From Rossellomorea aquimaris (GTDB lineage Bacteria; Bacillota; Bacilli; Bacillales; Bacillaceae_B), in the NCBI RefSeq assembly GCF_003315075.1, contig NZ_QNRJ01000012.1, positions 34,627 to 98,626 of the forward strand: DNA of 64,000 nt, given 5' to 3'. The translations under genes were made by a program, and so were the position numbers. Below the pieces are notes generated by a model. It did not search any database. It saw only the letters and a program-made list of their open reading frames with translations, and was not told where the DNA came from. The first letter of the stretch is position 1, and every line of letters begins with the position of its first letter. Of this stretch, positions 18,458-28,126 are shown in pieces.

Positions 18458-19576
18458 ATGAAGACTCGTAATGACTATAGACAGAGGATGAGAAGAAGAA
18501 AGAGATTTTTCCGCATATTTCTTGCACTTTCTTTCTTGGGGTTGAGCATTGGTACAGCGTATTTTCTCTACCAATATCAAACCGGAAAAATGAATGCCGG
18601 GAAGACACAGGCGGCATCCGAAGAAATTCCTGAATTTAATGGTAAAAAAGATGAGCATGGAAAAGTTAATATACTCCTTCTAGGATCAGATACAAGGGGC
18701 GAAGAAAAATCACGTACAGATACGATCATGATTGCCCAATACGATCCTGAAAAAGGCGAAGCCAGATTGGTTTCATTAATGAGAGATATGTATGTAGATG
18801 TTCCAGAATACGGAAAGTATAAATTGAATACTTCCTATTTCCTCGGTGGGCCAGAGCTCCTTCGTCAAACGTTAAAAGAGAACTTCGATATAGATGTACA
18901 ATATTATGCGTTAATGGACTTTAAAGGATTCCAGAAGATTGTAGATGCACTGGCTCCAGATGGAATTGAAATGAATGTAGAAAAAGAAATGTCCACTAAC
19001 ATTAATGTGACACTGGAACCTGGTTTGCAAAAATTGAACGGTAAGGAATTATTAGGCTATGCCCGTTTTCGCCATGACGCAAAGGGAGACTTCGGCCGTG
19101 TCAAGCGCCAGCAGGAAGTCATCAATGCCTTGAAAGACGAAATGCTGTCATTAAACGGCGTATCCAAAATCCCTAAACTGATGGGTACGGTCTCACCATA
19201 TATCGAAACGAATATCGGGTCGATGGACCGCATCAGTCTTGCAAAAGAATTCGTCCTAAATCCGGTTGAAAACATTGAAACTATGACATTACCAATCGAC
19301 AATTCGTTTGAAAATGCTCGATATGAAGGTGCCGGTGCCGTCTTAGACGTAGACCTGGACGCGAATACCGAAGCGCTAAAAGACTTTCTGAATGGTGAAG
19401 AACCTAAGTCGTATGCAGAGTATGTCGAGGAAGAAGCGTTAAGTGACGATGCCGTGGTTGAGGAATCGACTGGTGTGGAGGATACCGGTAGTTATGAGGA
19501 ATCTACAGAAACTGATGATTCTGGTATTTATGAGGAATCGACTGAAATCGATGATTCAAGCAGTTATGAGGAATAG
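18458..19576 (+). CDS. tagU: LCP-family (LytR-CpsA-Psr) wall polymer ligase, TagU-like
   Basis: 372 residues. Short basic N-terminus (RMRRRKR), one membrane segment (~20-45), then the extracellular LCP domain (~65-290): LLLGSDTR, DTIMIAQYDP, SLMRDMYVDVP, and ARFRHDAKGDFGR-like arginine/acidic residues that bind polyprenyl phosphate. LCP proteins transfer teichoic acids or other glycans from undecaprenyl-phosphate to peptidoglycan. The last ~60 residues are an acidic Glu/Ser/Asp/Tyr tail with three near-repeats (YEEST). Its place beside lytB/lytC-like and tua-like genes mirrors B. subtilis lytR (tagU). Confidence 0.88.
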   Translation: MKTRNDYRQRMRRRKRFFRIFLALSFLGLSIGTAYFLYQYQTGKMNAGKTQAASEEIPEFNGKKDEHGKVNILLLGSDTRGEEKSRTDTIMIAQYDPEKGEARLVSLMRDMYVDVPEYGKYKLNTSYFLGGPELLRQTLKENFDIDVQYYALMDFKGFQKIVDALAPDGIEMNVEKEMSTNINVTLEPGLQKLNGKELLGYARFRHDAKGDFGRVKRQQEVINALKDEMLSLNGVSKIPKLMGTVSPYIETNIGSMDRISLAKEFVLNPVENIETMTLPIDNSFENARYEGAGAVLDVDLDANTEALKDFLNGEEPKSYAEYVEEEALSDDAVVEESTGVEDTGSYEESTETDDSGIYEESTEIDDSSSYEE

Positions 19577-19589
19577 AGAGTATAGATTG

Positions 19590-19627
19590 AACCCATGGAG
19601 TGAAGTGATGCTCCGTGGGTTTTTTTG
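19590..19627 (+). terminator. Terminator after the LCP gene
   Basis: An 11-bp stem (19590-19600 with 19611-19621), 10-base loop and T7. Confidence 0.92.
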
Positions 19628-19670
19628 TAGGTGTGGATATTAAACATATATAGGAGAGTAATGGGGGTAT

Positions 19671-19800
19671 GTGTAAAGAAAATTCGACACGGAGGATCAA
19701 TTAATCATATTTTGAATTAAAAAAGCCAAAACGGGATCAATTATCCCAATGCGGGATCGATTCCATCCCAATCAGGATTAATTATCCCGCGACGACCATT
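19671..19800 (+). repeat. Dispersed repeat, family C, copy 1
   Basis: About 130 bp starting near AATTCGACACGGAGGATCAA, then ATTAAAAAAGCCAAA, then a run of three related ~20-bp palindromic units (GGGATCAATTATCCC type), ending CGACGACCATT. An inverted copy is at 28268-28408 and a fragment near 52740. This accounts for most of the 19628-19952 gap; the remainder shows nothing. Confidence 0.75.
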
Positions 19801-19952
19801 CCCCCTCCCATATTCAAGCCCCGGATCGGCCGAAAAGCCAATTAAACAGCACATCCCCAACTAAAAAAAGACAATCTTAAGCTGAAATCACTCCAGAAGT
19901 GAAGAAAAACGAGCAAAACGGTCACGAATCCTGCCTCAAATACCAAAACAAA

Positions 19953-19986
19953 AACAAAAAAATCTCCCCAATCACTGGGGAGATTT
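19953..19986 (-). terminator. Terminator overlapping the end of the flippase gene
   Basis: An 11-bp stem (19960-19970 with 19976-19986) whose upstream arm lies inside the last codons and stop of the gene, followed on the minus strand by a T run. Confidence 0.88.
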
Positions 19987-21405
19987 CTTCAATCGACGCA
20001 TAACTAGCTGACGTATTCCATTAATATTCAGAGCCAATACTACAGCCCCATAAGCAACAATTCCAACTACAATTTGCACGATAAATCCGAAGATGCCATC
20101 AATGGCAAGTGCGGGCCAAACTAGAAGCGCCATTACACCAGTCGCGATAAAGATCTTTCCGACTTCTTTGAACGGGAAGGTGAGAGGGAAAATCTTCTTC
20201 CCGATTAAGGCACTCAACAGGACCGATACTACGTAGGAAATGATGGTCGCGTAAGCTGAGCCGAATATTCCGTACTCTGGTATGAACAGTAAGTTCAGGA
20301 CTACATTTAGTACAGCTGCGGCCAACACAGGCCAGATCTGAAGCTTCGTATTTTTCCCGAGCTGGAAGGCCAGGTCGAAATAGTACATTTTAAAGCCTTG
20401 GATAAATATCGCAAAGGCAATCAGTGAAAAGATCGTCGCTGCTTTTCCTTGATAGGATTCGCCCAGGAAGATCCCGGTAAAGGAATTGCTCAACAGGATC
20501 ATTCCCGTTGTCGCCGGAACCGATACAAGTAATAGCAGGGACGTGTTTTCATTCAATTGTTTCTGACATTCTTTGATCCCGCCTGTTTCAAGCGCTTTGA
20601 CCACAAGTGGGTAAGCGGCCAGATTGATGATCATCATCAGTAGAAACAGGATTTGTTTGGCCAGATCGTATGAAACCGCATAGATCCCGACAGATGCCTT
20701 GTCCATTAACCAGCCAATCAAGTATCGGTCTGTATTCAGGATGATGGCTTCCATTGAAAGGGCAGCAATGAACGGAATGGAATACTTCACGACTTCTTTA
20801 ATCATGTCACGATCGATCAACTTAATGTTAATCAAGTGCATATACTTCGGAATAAAGAATACGATCGATAAGAAGATTCCGATGATCAGTCCAAGGATAA
20901 TTCCTTCTGCTCCAAATCCAAAGAATTTGATCAGTACCACAGCAATAATAAGGGACAGTACCACTTTTAATGCTGTCACTACGCCGAATAGTTTGGACGA
21001 AAGCTCAGAACGTAAGTATTCAGTGAACAAGTCGAACATGCTTTGCATCATGAGCAGCCCAATTCCTAAGAACCAAAGCATCGCCATGGAGTGCAGTGGA
21101 GTATAGGCAATGAAAGCTCCTGTAGCCAGGAACACCGTCAAGATCGTCATGGATATAAAAGTTGCTGTGATCGAACTTATGAACATGGCTTTCTGATTGC
21201 CTTCATATTTAGGATTGTAGCGAAGCAGCCCTAACCGTAACCAATGAAAGAATGTTGTATTAACAAAGGTCACCGCTGCGATGACAAGGGAGTATTCCCC
21301 GTACTCGCCGGGTGAAATGAGACGTGTATACAAGGCAATCGCGACAAAGTTGATGATCCCTGGCACACCTTTAGATAGAAAATAGATAAACGTATGTTTA
21401 AACAT
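19972..21405 (-). CDS. Polysaccharide flippase (Wzx/TuaB-like, MATE/MVF superfamily)
   Basis: 477 residues with about 12-14 membrane segments. The N-terminus (FLSKGVPGIINF, TRLISPGEYGEYSL) is typical of polysaccharide biosynthesis protein / RfbX flippases. It should move lipid-linked repeat units across the membrane. The start has AGAGGT 7 bases upstream. It is divergent from a GT4 glycosyltransferase and close to an LCP ligase, matching the tuaB-tuaC neighbourhood of B. subtilis though separated from the other tua-like genes. Assignment to teichuronic acid rather than another polymer is inferred from context. Confidence 0.85.
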   Translation of the reverse strand: MFKHTFIYFLSKGVPGIINFVAIALYTRLISPGEYGEYSLVIAAVTFVNTTFFHWLRLGLLRYNPKYEGNQKAMFISSITATFISMTILTVFLATGAFIAYTPLHSMAMLWFLGIGLLMMQSMFDLFTEYLRSELSSKLFGVVTALKVVLSLIIAVVLIKFFGFGAEGIILGLIIGIFLSIVFFIPKYMHLINIKLIDRDMIKEVVKYSIPFIAALSMEAIILNTDRYLIGWLMDKASVGIYAVSYDLAKQILFLLMMIINLAAYPLVVKALETGGIKECQKQLNENTSLLLLVSVPATTGMILLSNSFTGIFLGESYQGKAATIFSLIAFAIFIQGFKMYYFDLAFQLGKNTKLQIWPVLAAAVLNVVLNLLFIPEYGIFGSAYATIISYVVSVLLSALIGKKIFPLTFPFKEVGKIFIATGVMALLVWPALAIDGIFGFIVQIVVGIVAYGAVVLALNINGIRQLVMRRLKKSPQ

Positions 21406-21633
21406 GGAATTACCTCTCTGTTGATCCGTTTTATTAACAAAATTTATATAGTTTTTACAAATAAATTCAATTTAATCGCTTTTTATATTATGATAAGAAG
21501 TATCAAATCAATTAGTATATTATATCACAATCGATATTGTTGAATATATTTCTTTTGTCAGGCTGTTTTAACAGGTGTGTTAACCGGCATTATAGCAAGT
21601 CAGTAGTAAAAAAGAGAGTGTGGTACCCGAGTT

Positions 21634-22731
21634 ATGAAAGTTTTATTATTAGCACCAGCGAATAATGTACATACGAAGAAATGGCTTGATTACTATAATT
21701 CGATTGGTATCGAGGTCATGAATATTAGCTTAGAGAACCACAAAGACTCTTCTGAACACATCCCTTGGGAGAATGTAAGCAGAGTCTATTTAAATCTGAA
21801 ATTGAATCACAAGATTTCTTATTTATTTACGGTTTCCAGGCTGAAGAAGATTATTCGGAACTATAAGCCTGATCTGATCCATTCCCATTATGCTTCGAGT
21901 TACGGATTAATAGGAGCGTTAACAGGATTCAGTCCTTACATTCTATCGGTTTGGGGATCAGACATCTATGATTTCCCTAAGCGGAATGTGATGAATCGGA
22001 TCATCCTTCAGTATGCCTTGAGAAAAGCGAACTATATTTGTTCAACCAGTCCTGCATTAGAACAGGAAACAAAGAAATATATAGATGCAAACAAGCCATT
22101 GGCCATCACCCCATTTGGTGTGGATACCACACAATTCAAACCGAACCCGACGAATAAGATAGAAGGTCAATTCAGAATCGGAATTGCTAAAGGAATGGAG
22201 CCGAAGTATGGAATAGAATATCTGCTGAAAGGTTTCAAGCTTTTTCTTAACACACTGGGCTCGGAGCGCCAGTTTGTACGCTTGAGATTGGCCGGGGACG
22301 GACCTTATATCGCCAAATATAAGAAACTGACAGAAGACTTGGAAATAAGTGAGAATGTAGAGTTTTTAGGAAGAATCGCTCATGAGGATGTTCCTGATTT
22401 TATCTCGTCTCTTCATATATTTGTCATTTCTTCCTTGATTGAAAGCTTCGGGGTTTCAGCTGTAGAGGCCCAGGCTTGTGGTGTACCGGTTGTGGCAACC
22501 AATGTCGGCGGCCTTCCGGAAGTCGTGCTGGACGGGGAAACAGGCTATCTGATTCCGTCTAAGAATCCGGCAGCTTTGGCTGAGAAACTATTATATCTCT
22601 ATAAGGATTCCTCAGAACGAGAGAAATTAGGGAAAAACGGCAGGGAGCACGTCATCAATCATTATGATTGGGAAGAGAATTCTAAGAGAATGATAGATCT
22701 TTATAATGAAATAGTAAAAGTAGAGAGTTAA
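21634..22731 (+). CDS. Glycosyltransferase family 4 (TuaC-like)
   Basis: 365 residues, GT-B fold. The N-terminal domain has DLIHSHYASSYG and VWGSDIYDFPK. The C-terminal nucleotide-sugar site shows the E-x7-E motif region (SSLIESFGVSAVEAQACG, PVVATNVGGLPEVV). Cytosolic or membrane-associated, adding a sugar to a lipid-linked polymer precursor. It is divergent from the flippase and ends in a hairpin just before the sigma-D-like promoter of the amidase operon. The sugar specificity is unknown; the TuaC comparison rests on family and context. Confidence 0.85.
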   Translation: MKVLLLAPANNVHTKKWLDYYNSIGIEVMNISLENHKDSSEHIPWENVSRVYLNLKLNHKISYLFTVSRLKKIIRNYKPDLIHSHYASSYGLIGALTGFSPYILSVWGSDIYDFPKRNVMNRIILQYALRKANYICSTSPALEQETKKYIDANKPLAITPFGVDTTQFKPNPTNKIEGQFRIGIAKGMEPKYGIEYLLKGFKLFLNTLGSERQFVRLRLAGDGPYIAKYKKLTEDLEISENVEFLGRIAHEDVPDFISSLHIFVISSLIESFGVSAVEAQACGVPVVATNVGGLPEVVLDGETGYLIPSKNPAALAEKLLYLYKDSSEREKLGKNGREHVINHYDWEENSKRMIDLYNEIVKVES

Positions 22732-22768
22732 ACATCTCTATTTACATTTTTCCAAACCTATAAATATC

Positions 22769-22815
22769 AAAGACACTCAAAGATCCTAATAAAGGAGAAA
22801 TGAGTGTCTTTTTTT
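22769..22815 (+). terminator. Terminator after the GT4 gene
   Basis: An 11-bp stem (22769-22779 with 22801-22811), long loop and T run. Confidence 0.82.
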
Positions 22816-22845
22816 ATAATTATGTAAAAGTTTACGAAAACATGT

Positions 22846-22872
22846 CAAAAGTATGTCAACTATTGCCGATAC
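22846..22872 (+). promoter_or_regulatory. Sigma-D-like promoter of the amidase operon
   Basis: CAAA (22846-22849), 15 bases, GCCGATAC (22865-22872): one mismatch in each box to the B. subtilis sigma-D consensus TAAA-N15-GCCGATAT. B. subtilis lytABC is known to use sigma-D. It lies 53 bases before the chosen start and overlaps the upstream ATG at 22853, arguing against that ATG. Confidence 0.7.
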
Positions 22873-22924
22873 TAATGGTAGAATAAAGGAAAATTTTAAT
22901 ATAATGGAGGAGAATGCAAAAATT

Positions 22925-24985
22925 ATGAAGAAAAAGATTGCGATGCTTGTTGTTACAATGACTATGTTTCTTGTCATACCGATTCTGGCATCAGCTGAGA
23001 AGAATGTAGTCATTGACCCAGGTCACGGAGGTTGGGATTCAGGAACAGCAGGATTTTCTGGGAGTTCAACTGGTTTTTATGAAAAGCATGCCAATCTGGC
23101 AATCTCTAAAATGGTAAGGGATAAGCTGAATGCAGCAGGTTTCAACGTATATATGACTCACGATAATCTGGATACGTATTTGAGTCTTCAGGAGCGTACG
23201 GAAATAGCAAATTCATTCGCTAAAGGAAAGAATGATCAAACGGTATTTGTTTCTGTCCATCATAACGCGGCACCAACAAACCCGTACGTACGTGGTTTTG
23301 AGTCCTATCATTATAATAATAAATATGCCTGGGAAGCGGAATATCCGCCCGATCCGATTCAGGTGGCGTACGGCAGTGAATCCGAGAGATTAGCAGAAAC
23401 GATTCATCCGAGTGTCCTGAATTCGACTGGCTTAAATGATAAGGGAATGAGGAATAATCAGGCCTTTTACGTAATTCGTAACACGCAAATGCCTTCGCTT
23501 TTACTGGAAATGGGGTACATGTCGAATCCTCAAGAAGAAGCACTCATTAAGACATGGTCTTTCCAGAATAGTGCAGCTGAAGGGATTAAAAATGGCATCG
23601 TTTCTTACTTCAAAGTGTATGAAGTATACAGTGCAGCGAACAAACGACTAAAAATTTATGAGACGCAAGAGGAAGCCATACAATATTCCAAGTCTCAATC
23701 TAATACATATGTATTTGATAAATACCAGCAGAAAAAAGTGTACGAGAACTTGAATGAATACAGTGTCTATCAAAAAGGTAAGGAGAAGCTTAAAACCTAC
23801 CCGATTAAAGAAGACGCTATTCAATATGCAGAAAGTCTGGCGAATACTAGAGTAGTAGATGAACACACTGAAAAGATCCTTTGGTCTAATTATTTACCCA
23901 AAAAATACAGTGTTCAAACAGAAGCAGGCAAGAGTTTATGGTCTTATTACGATGTCAACAGTGCAATCGAATACGCTAAATGGAAGGCAACTCCATTGAA
24001 AGTGGTGGATATCGATTCTAAAGGAGTCATTTGGTCGAGTATCGATGGGGTTAAAATCAATCGTTTCATTAATGATACAAACCTGATTGGCCTCGATCGA
24101 ATGGAAACGGCGATTAAGGTTTCCAAAGACCTTTATCCTAACGGTTTCTCAAGCTCCAAAGCGAAAAAAGCTGTTGTACTCGCAACCGCATACGACTTCG
24201 CAGACGCACTTTCAGTAGGGCCTCTGGCCGCTCAATTGGATAACGCTCCTATTCTATTAACCGCCAAGGACAAGCTTCCTTTACAAGTAGAGAAAGAGCT
24301 TGCGAGATTGAACGCGAAAGAAGTATACATGATTGGTGGTAAAGGAGCCGTTTCAAATGCGGTTCAAGATCGACTGGCGAAGCTTGGACTGACCGTTACA
24401 AGAGTCGGTGGAGCAGACCGCTATGCGACGAATCTTCTAATTAACAAAAAGCTGACGAATGTAAAAGGTGTATTCGTGGCATCAGGCAAGAATTACGCCG
24501 ACGCCCTTGGAGCTGCACCGATTGCTTCAGCCAATCAATGGGCAATTGTGCTGACTGGTAAAGATAGCATCAATTCTACAGCTCTGTCGTATGTAAAAGG
24601 AAAGCAAGTGAAGGTCCTGGGTGGGGGAAGCGCCATTTCTTCAACGGTGGAACAATCGATTAAACGCTATTCAACCAATGTTGAAAGACTCTCCGGAGCA
24701 GATCGTTATAAAACACTTGCAAAAGTACTGACGAAATTTAAATCAATGATGGGTTCAGACAAATTCATCGTTTCAACGGGAACGAATTACCCCGATGCTT
24801 TAACCGCGTCTGCCCTATCTGTTAAAACAAAGGCGCCAATCGTATTGGTAGGCGGCACATTAGATGGTCATTTAGAGGATTTCATCCTTGAGTATCAGCC
24901 GGCCGGTGGCGTGAAAGAAGTAATCAAAGTTGGCGGGAAAGTCGATGACGCCATCATTGAAAAAATGAAAAATGTCTTGTATTAA
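22925..24985 (+). CDS. lytC: N-acetylmuramoyl-L-alanine amidase (LytC-type) with three CWB2 repeats
   Basis: 686 residues from the ATG at 22925, chosen because it starts the signal peptide (MKKKIAMLVV...LASA), follows a GGAGGAG site, and lies downstream of the sigma-D-like promoter. The Amidase_3 domain (~25-205) shows the zinc ligands and catalytic residues: DPGHGG, an E in YEKHAN, SVHHNA and LLLEMGYMSN. Residues ~230-375 hold three ~45-residue repeats (AIQYAKS ... NTxV ... K-x-x-W-S-N pattern) that I cannot assign to a named domain. Three CWB2 modules start at ~387. It cuts the glycan-peptide bond in peptidoglycan and leads a lytC-lipoprotein-lytB operon. Confidence 0.92.
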   Translation: MKKKIAMLVVTMTMFLVIPILASAEKNVVIDPGHGGWDSGTAGFSGSSTGFYEKHANLAISKMVRDKLNAAGFNVYMTHDNLDTYLSLQERTEIANSFAKGKNDQTVFVSVHHNAAPTNPYVRGFESYHYNNKYAWEAEYPPDPIQVAYGSESERLAETIHPSVLNSTGLNDKGMRNNQAFYVIRNTQMPSLLLEMGYMSNPQEEALIKTWSFQNSAAEGIKNGIVSYFKVYEVYSAANKRLKIYETQEEAIQYSKSQSNTYVFDKYQQKKVYENLNEYSVYQKGKEKLKTYPIKEDAIQYAESLANTRVVDEHTEKILWSNYLPKKYSVQTEAGKSLWSYYDVNSAIEYAKWKATPLKVVDIDSKGVIWSSIDGVKINRFINDTNLIGLDRMETAIKVSKDLYPNGFSSSKAKKAVVLATAYDFADALSVGPLAAQLDNAPILLTAKDKLPLQVEKELARLNAKEVYMIGGKGAVSNAVQDRLAKLGLTVTRVGGADRYATNLLINKKLTNVKGVFVASGKNYADALGAAPIASANQWAIVLTGKDSINSTALSYVKGKQVKVLGGGSAISSTVEQSIKRYSTNVERLSGADRYKTLAKVLTKFKSMMGSDKFIVSTGTNYPDALTASALSVKTKAPIVLVGGTLDGHLEDFILEYQPAGGVKEVIKVGGKVDDAIIEKMKNVLY

Positions 24986-24997
24986 GGAGGACAACCC

Positions 24998-25792
24998 GTG
25001 TTCAACAGTCGTAAAAATTTCTTTCTGGTATCTCTGCTCATCTTGTCTATGACTGTCTTTACAGCATGTAATGCTTCCTCTCCAAGTGAGAAAATAACGA
25101 AGGAAGAACCTGATACAACGAAAGTCGAAAGCGAAACGTCGAATGAAGATACCTCTCAAACTGAAGAGTCGGATAACTCTGCTGTTGAGGAAGAAGTGGA
25201 AGTAGAGGAAACTCAAGAGCCCTCCGAAGACTCCTCTTCAGAAGAAGACAATGAAACAGCTGAAAAAGAAGAAGTGAACCTGTTACTCCAACAGCTGAAA
25301 CCTGATAAAAACGTGGTCAAAACCTTTGAAAATAAGGATTTCAGCTTGACGGAGACAGTAGTCGATCACAATGAAACGCATGTTCAGCGTGTATTCAAAG
25401 TAGGAGAGATGGTCACTCTTCAAATTCTTAAATGGGATCAGGATGCCATTCAAGTTGTGTATGAAGAAAGTAATCCGAAGAACGTGAAAGAAAGTATCTT
25501 GGACAACTTTTCACCTAATAAAGAAGCCCTGCCACTGGCCGATATCAAGCGTAAAGGAAAAGGCGACACAACTCGTTGGGAAATCATCAGTGAAGACGAA
25601 ACGGTAGAAGTTCCTTACGACACGTACGAAAATGTCGTCGCAGTTCGTAGCACGGTGAAAAGCGGAAACGTAAATACAATCAATACGATGTACTATGCTC
25701 CAGGGATCGGCATGATCAAAGAAGTATATGAAGAAACCGGAGACAACGGATATAAAATTGAATCCGTCTTGAAAAAGGTAGAAGCCCTATAA
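24998..25792 (+). CDS. Acidic lipoprotein between lytC and lytB
   Basis: 264 residues; GTG start 7 bases after AAGGAGG and 12 bases after the amidase stop, so co-transcribed. The lipoprotein signal ends in FTAC. Residues ~28-95 form a Glu/Ser/Thr-rich acidic linker; the C-terminal ~165 residues look like a compact beta-rich domain of unknown family. In B. subtilis the equivalent operon also contains a small lipoprotein (LytA) with LytB and LytC; this protein is longer and occupies a different position, so orthology is not claimed. A helper in export or activity of the partner enzymes is a reasonable guess. Confidence 0.8.
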   Translation: MFNSRKNFFLVSLLILSMTVFTACNASSPSEKITKEEPDTTKVESETSNEDTSQTEESDNSAVEEEVEVEETQEPSEDSSSEEDNETAEKEEVNLLLQQLKPDKNVVKTFENKDFSLTETVVDHNETHVQRVFKVGEMVTLQILKWDQDAIQVVYEESNPKNVKESILDNFSPNKEALPLADIKRKGKGDTTRWEIISEDETVEVPYDTYENVVAVRSTVKSGNVNTINTMYYAPGIGMIKEVYEETGDNGYKIESVLKKVEAL

Positions 25793-25855
25793 ATTCCAGA
25801 AGGTGTTCTGATTTGGGACGCCTTCCTCAAGCACATATAACAAGGAGGAAAAACA

Positions 25856-28114
25856 TTGAAGAAGAAGTTACTATCTATGCTGGTTCTTTCCACAATGGTT
25901 ACGGGGCTGATGGCAGCACCGCTTAATACAAAGGCAGAAGGCCAGCCCATTTCTGTAAAACTGCAGAATTATATTGGAAGTAAGAGCTCACTTCCTTTTA
26001 CTACAAATGGCGACTATCAAGTGAAGGGAACAACGATTTTCATCCAGCCTGGTGCATCTTACACCATGAAGGTTGAATCAGGGAAACTATCTCTTTATAA
26101 AGGTTCCACACTCGTGAAAAAGTTCGACGGGAACGCTACGATCATCCCGACGATTAGAGAAGCGATGGATCGTTCCATGACAATCAAAGGGAATTACGAA
26201 AAGCAATACTTAGGAGAAGTTGAGTTTACTGTTGAATCCAGTAAATATGTGAGACCCGTGAATAATATCAATCTGGAAGACTACTTAAAAGGCGTGGTCC
26301 CTGCTGAAATGCCTGCTTCCTGGGGAGGTAATGGCGGACTGGATGCCTTGAAGGCTCAAGCTGTCGCAGCCAGAACCTTTGTATTGAAAAAAGGTAACTG
26401 GACGATTTACGATGGACAAAGTGATCAAGTGTATAAAGGGTATGATTGGAATCCTCATACGACGCAAGCGGTTAATGAAACACAGGGTGAAGTTCTGAAA
26501 AAAGGCGACAGCTATGCTGAAGCATTTTATTCTTCATCTAATGGGGGAAGAGTATTCTCGAATCAAAATGTTTGGGGGTCAGATTTAGTCCCTTACCTGG
26601 AGACGAAGCCCGACATCTATGATGCGAAAATTTCACCACATGGCGATTGGGAGGTCACTCTCTCTAAAGCCCAATTCGACACTAGCGAATTAGACCTCAA
26701 GAAACCGGAATCCTGGTGGGACGTGAAGGAAAAAGATCAAACGATCGTTTCGAACATGAAATCATGGTTGAAAAATAAAAATCATATTGATGATAAGAGT
26801 GAAATTAAAATAGTAGGGATTAACGATGTCTCATTTGATATCCCGGATTCCTCTTTCACTTCAAAAGATGTGTTAAAAGGAACAGTATCGTTCACTTATT
26901 TTGAGAAAAAAGATAGTGGATTCGTGAAAAATGAAGACCAAACAATCAAACTGCAAACGAAAACGATTAACGACCGTTCTTATAACATTCGTTTTATGCT
27001 GGGGACATCGATCATGAAGAGTCCTTATGTGAAGAGTCTTGCCGAGACGGATGAGCTATTCACGATCAATGGCGGCGGTTTCGGTCACGGAATCGGGATG
27101 AGCCAGTACGGTGCGTACCAAATGTCGAAAGAAGGCAACAACTTCAGAACGATCCTGGGCTACTACTATCCAACAACAAGCGTGAATAGGGAACTGGACT
27201 TAAATGACTATTCTCATGAGCTTGAAGGTGCAGACCGTTACGAAACAAGTGTCAGCGTCTCGGAGTATGGCTGGGAAAATAAATCGAAGGCTGTTGTCAT
27301 CGGCCGCGGCGATTTATCGATCGATGCATTAACAGGAAGTGTACTGGCGAAGAAATTAGATTCACCATTATTATTAACAACTTCTAAATCACTTCCAGAT
27401 ACAGTCCTTGATGAAATTAAGCGACTTCAGCCTGAAAAAGTCTACTTACTGGGTGGAACAAATGCCATCAGCGGCAATGTAGAGAATCAGCTGAAAGGCT
27501 TATCTGATGTTACCCGCATCAGTGGGAAAGAGCGTTATGAGACAGCAGTGAAAGTGGCAGATGAAATTAACAATAATGATGAAGTCTTTGTTGTGACAAA
27601 AGACGAGAAATCTCCAGATGCCTTGTCGATTGCTTCATATGCGAGCATGATGCAAATTCCGATTCTTTATACGACAAAAGACTCCCTTCATGAGAGCGTT
27701 GAAGCTTACATGAAAGAAAATACGATAAATAAGGTAACGATCATTGGTGGTCAGTCTGCTGTTTCTTCAGGGGTAGAACGAGAATTAATGAATCTTGCTT
27801 CAGACGTGTCGAGGGTATACGGAGATGACCGTTACCAAACAAGTTTAACGATTGCAGAGAAATACAGCAGTCAGTTTGAAGAAAAGACATTATTCTTCGC
27901 ACGGGGAGAGATTTTCATTGATGCACTGCCTGCGTCTTCATTAGCAGCAGCAATGAAATCTCCATTAATATTAACGCGCAAGGATGCCTTACCGGATCAT
28001 GTAGGAACATGGCTGGATGAGCGTACTGTCCTGGCCGATACGTACTTCTTAGGTGGTAAAGGTGCCATCTCAGAATCTGTTCGTCAAGATATCCAACAGG
28101 CTTTAGCGAATTAA
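25856..28114 (+). CDS. lytB: LytB/SpoIID-domain amidase modifier with three CWB2 repeats
   Basis: 752 residues; TTG start after AAGGAGG, signal peptide ending NTKAEG. The SpoIID/LytB domain spans ~95-450: LEDYLKGVVPAEMP, KAQAVAARTF, YSSSNGGR, and the FGHGIGMSQYGA signature near 405-417. SpoIID proteins are lytic transglycosylases on denuded glycan; vegetative LytB is known as the modifier of amidase LytC. Three CWB2 modules begin at ~455. It is last in the lytC-lipoprotein-lytB operon, 63 bases after the lipoprotein, and is followed by a terminator. Confidence 0.92.
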   Translation: MKKKLLSMLVLSTMVTGLMAAPLNTKAEGQPISVKLQNYIGSKSSLPFTTNGDYQVKGTTIFIQPGASYTMKVESGKLSLYKGSTLVKKFDGNATIIPTIREAMDRSMTIKGNYEKQYLGEVEFTVESSKYVRPVNNINLEDYLKGVVPAEMPASWGGNGGLDALKAQAVAARTFVLKKGNWTIYDGQSDQVYKGYDWNPHTTQAVNETQGEVLKKGDSYAEAFYSSSNGGRVFSNQNVWGSDLVPYLETKPDIYDAKISPHGDWEVTLSKAQFDTSELDLKKPESWWDVKEKDQTIVSNMKSWLKNKNHIDDKSEIKIVGINDVSFDIPDSSFTSKDVLKGTVSFTYFEKKDSGFVKNEDQTIKLQTKTINDRSYNIRFMLGTSIMKSPYVKSLAETDELFTINGGGFGHGIGMSQYGAYQMSKEGNNFRTILGYYYPTTSVNRELDLNDYSHELEGADRYETSVSVSEYGWENKSKAVVIGRGDLSIDALTGSVLAKKLDSPLLLTTSKSLPDTVLDEIKRLQPEKVYLLGGTNAISGNVENQLKGLSDVTRISGKERYETAVKVADEINNNDEVFVVTKDEKSPDALSIASYASMMQIPILYTTKDSLHESVEAYMKENTINKVTIIGGQSAVSSGVERELMNLASDVSRVYGDDRYQTSLTIAEKYSSQFEEKTLFFARGEIFIDALPASSLAAAMKSPLILTRKDALPDHVGTWLDERTVLADTYFLGGKGAISESVRQDIQQALAN

Positions 28115-28126
28115 TTCGAATCATGA

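Noticed and set aside
19735..19795. CRISPR-like array from the ~20-bp GGATCAATTATCC units
   Set aside because: Units are contiguous, degenerate and without uniform spacers; no cas genes in the window.
22853..22924. Longer N-terminus of the amidase from the ATG at 22853
   Set aside because: It would overlap the -10 box of the sigma-D-like promoter, has no RBS, and puts 24 polar residues before a normal signal peptide.
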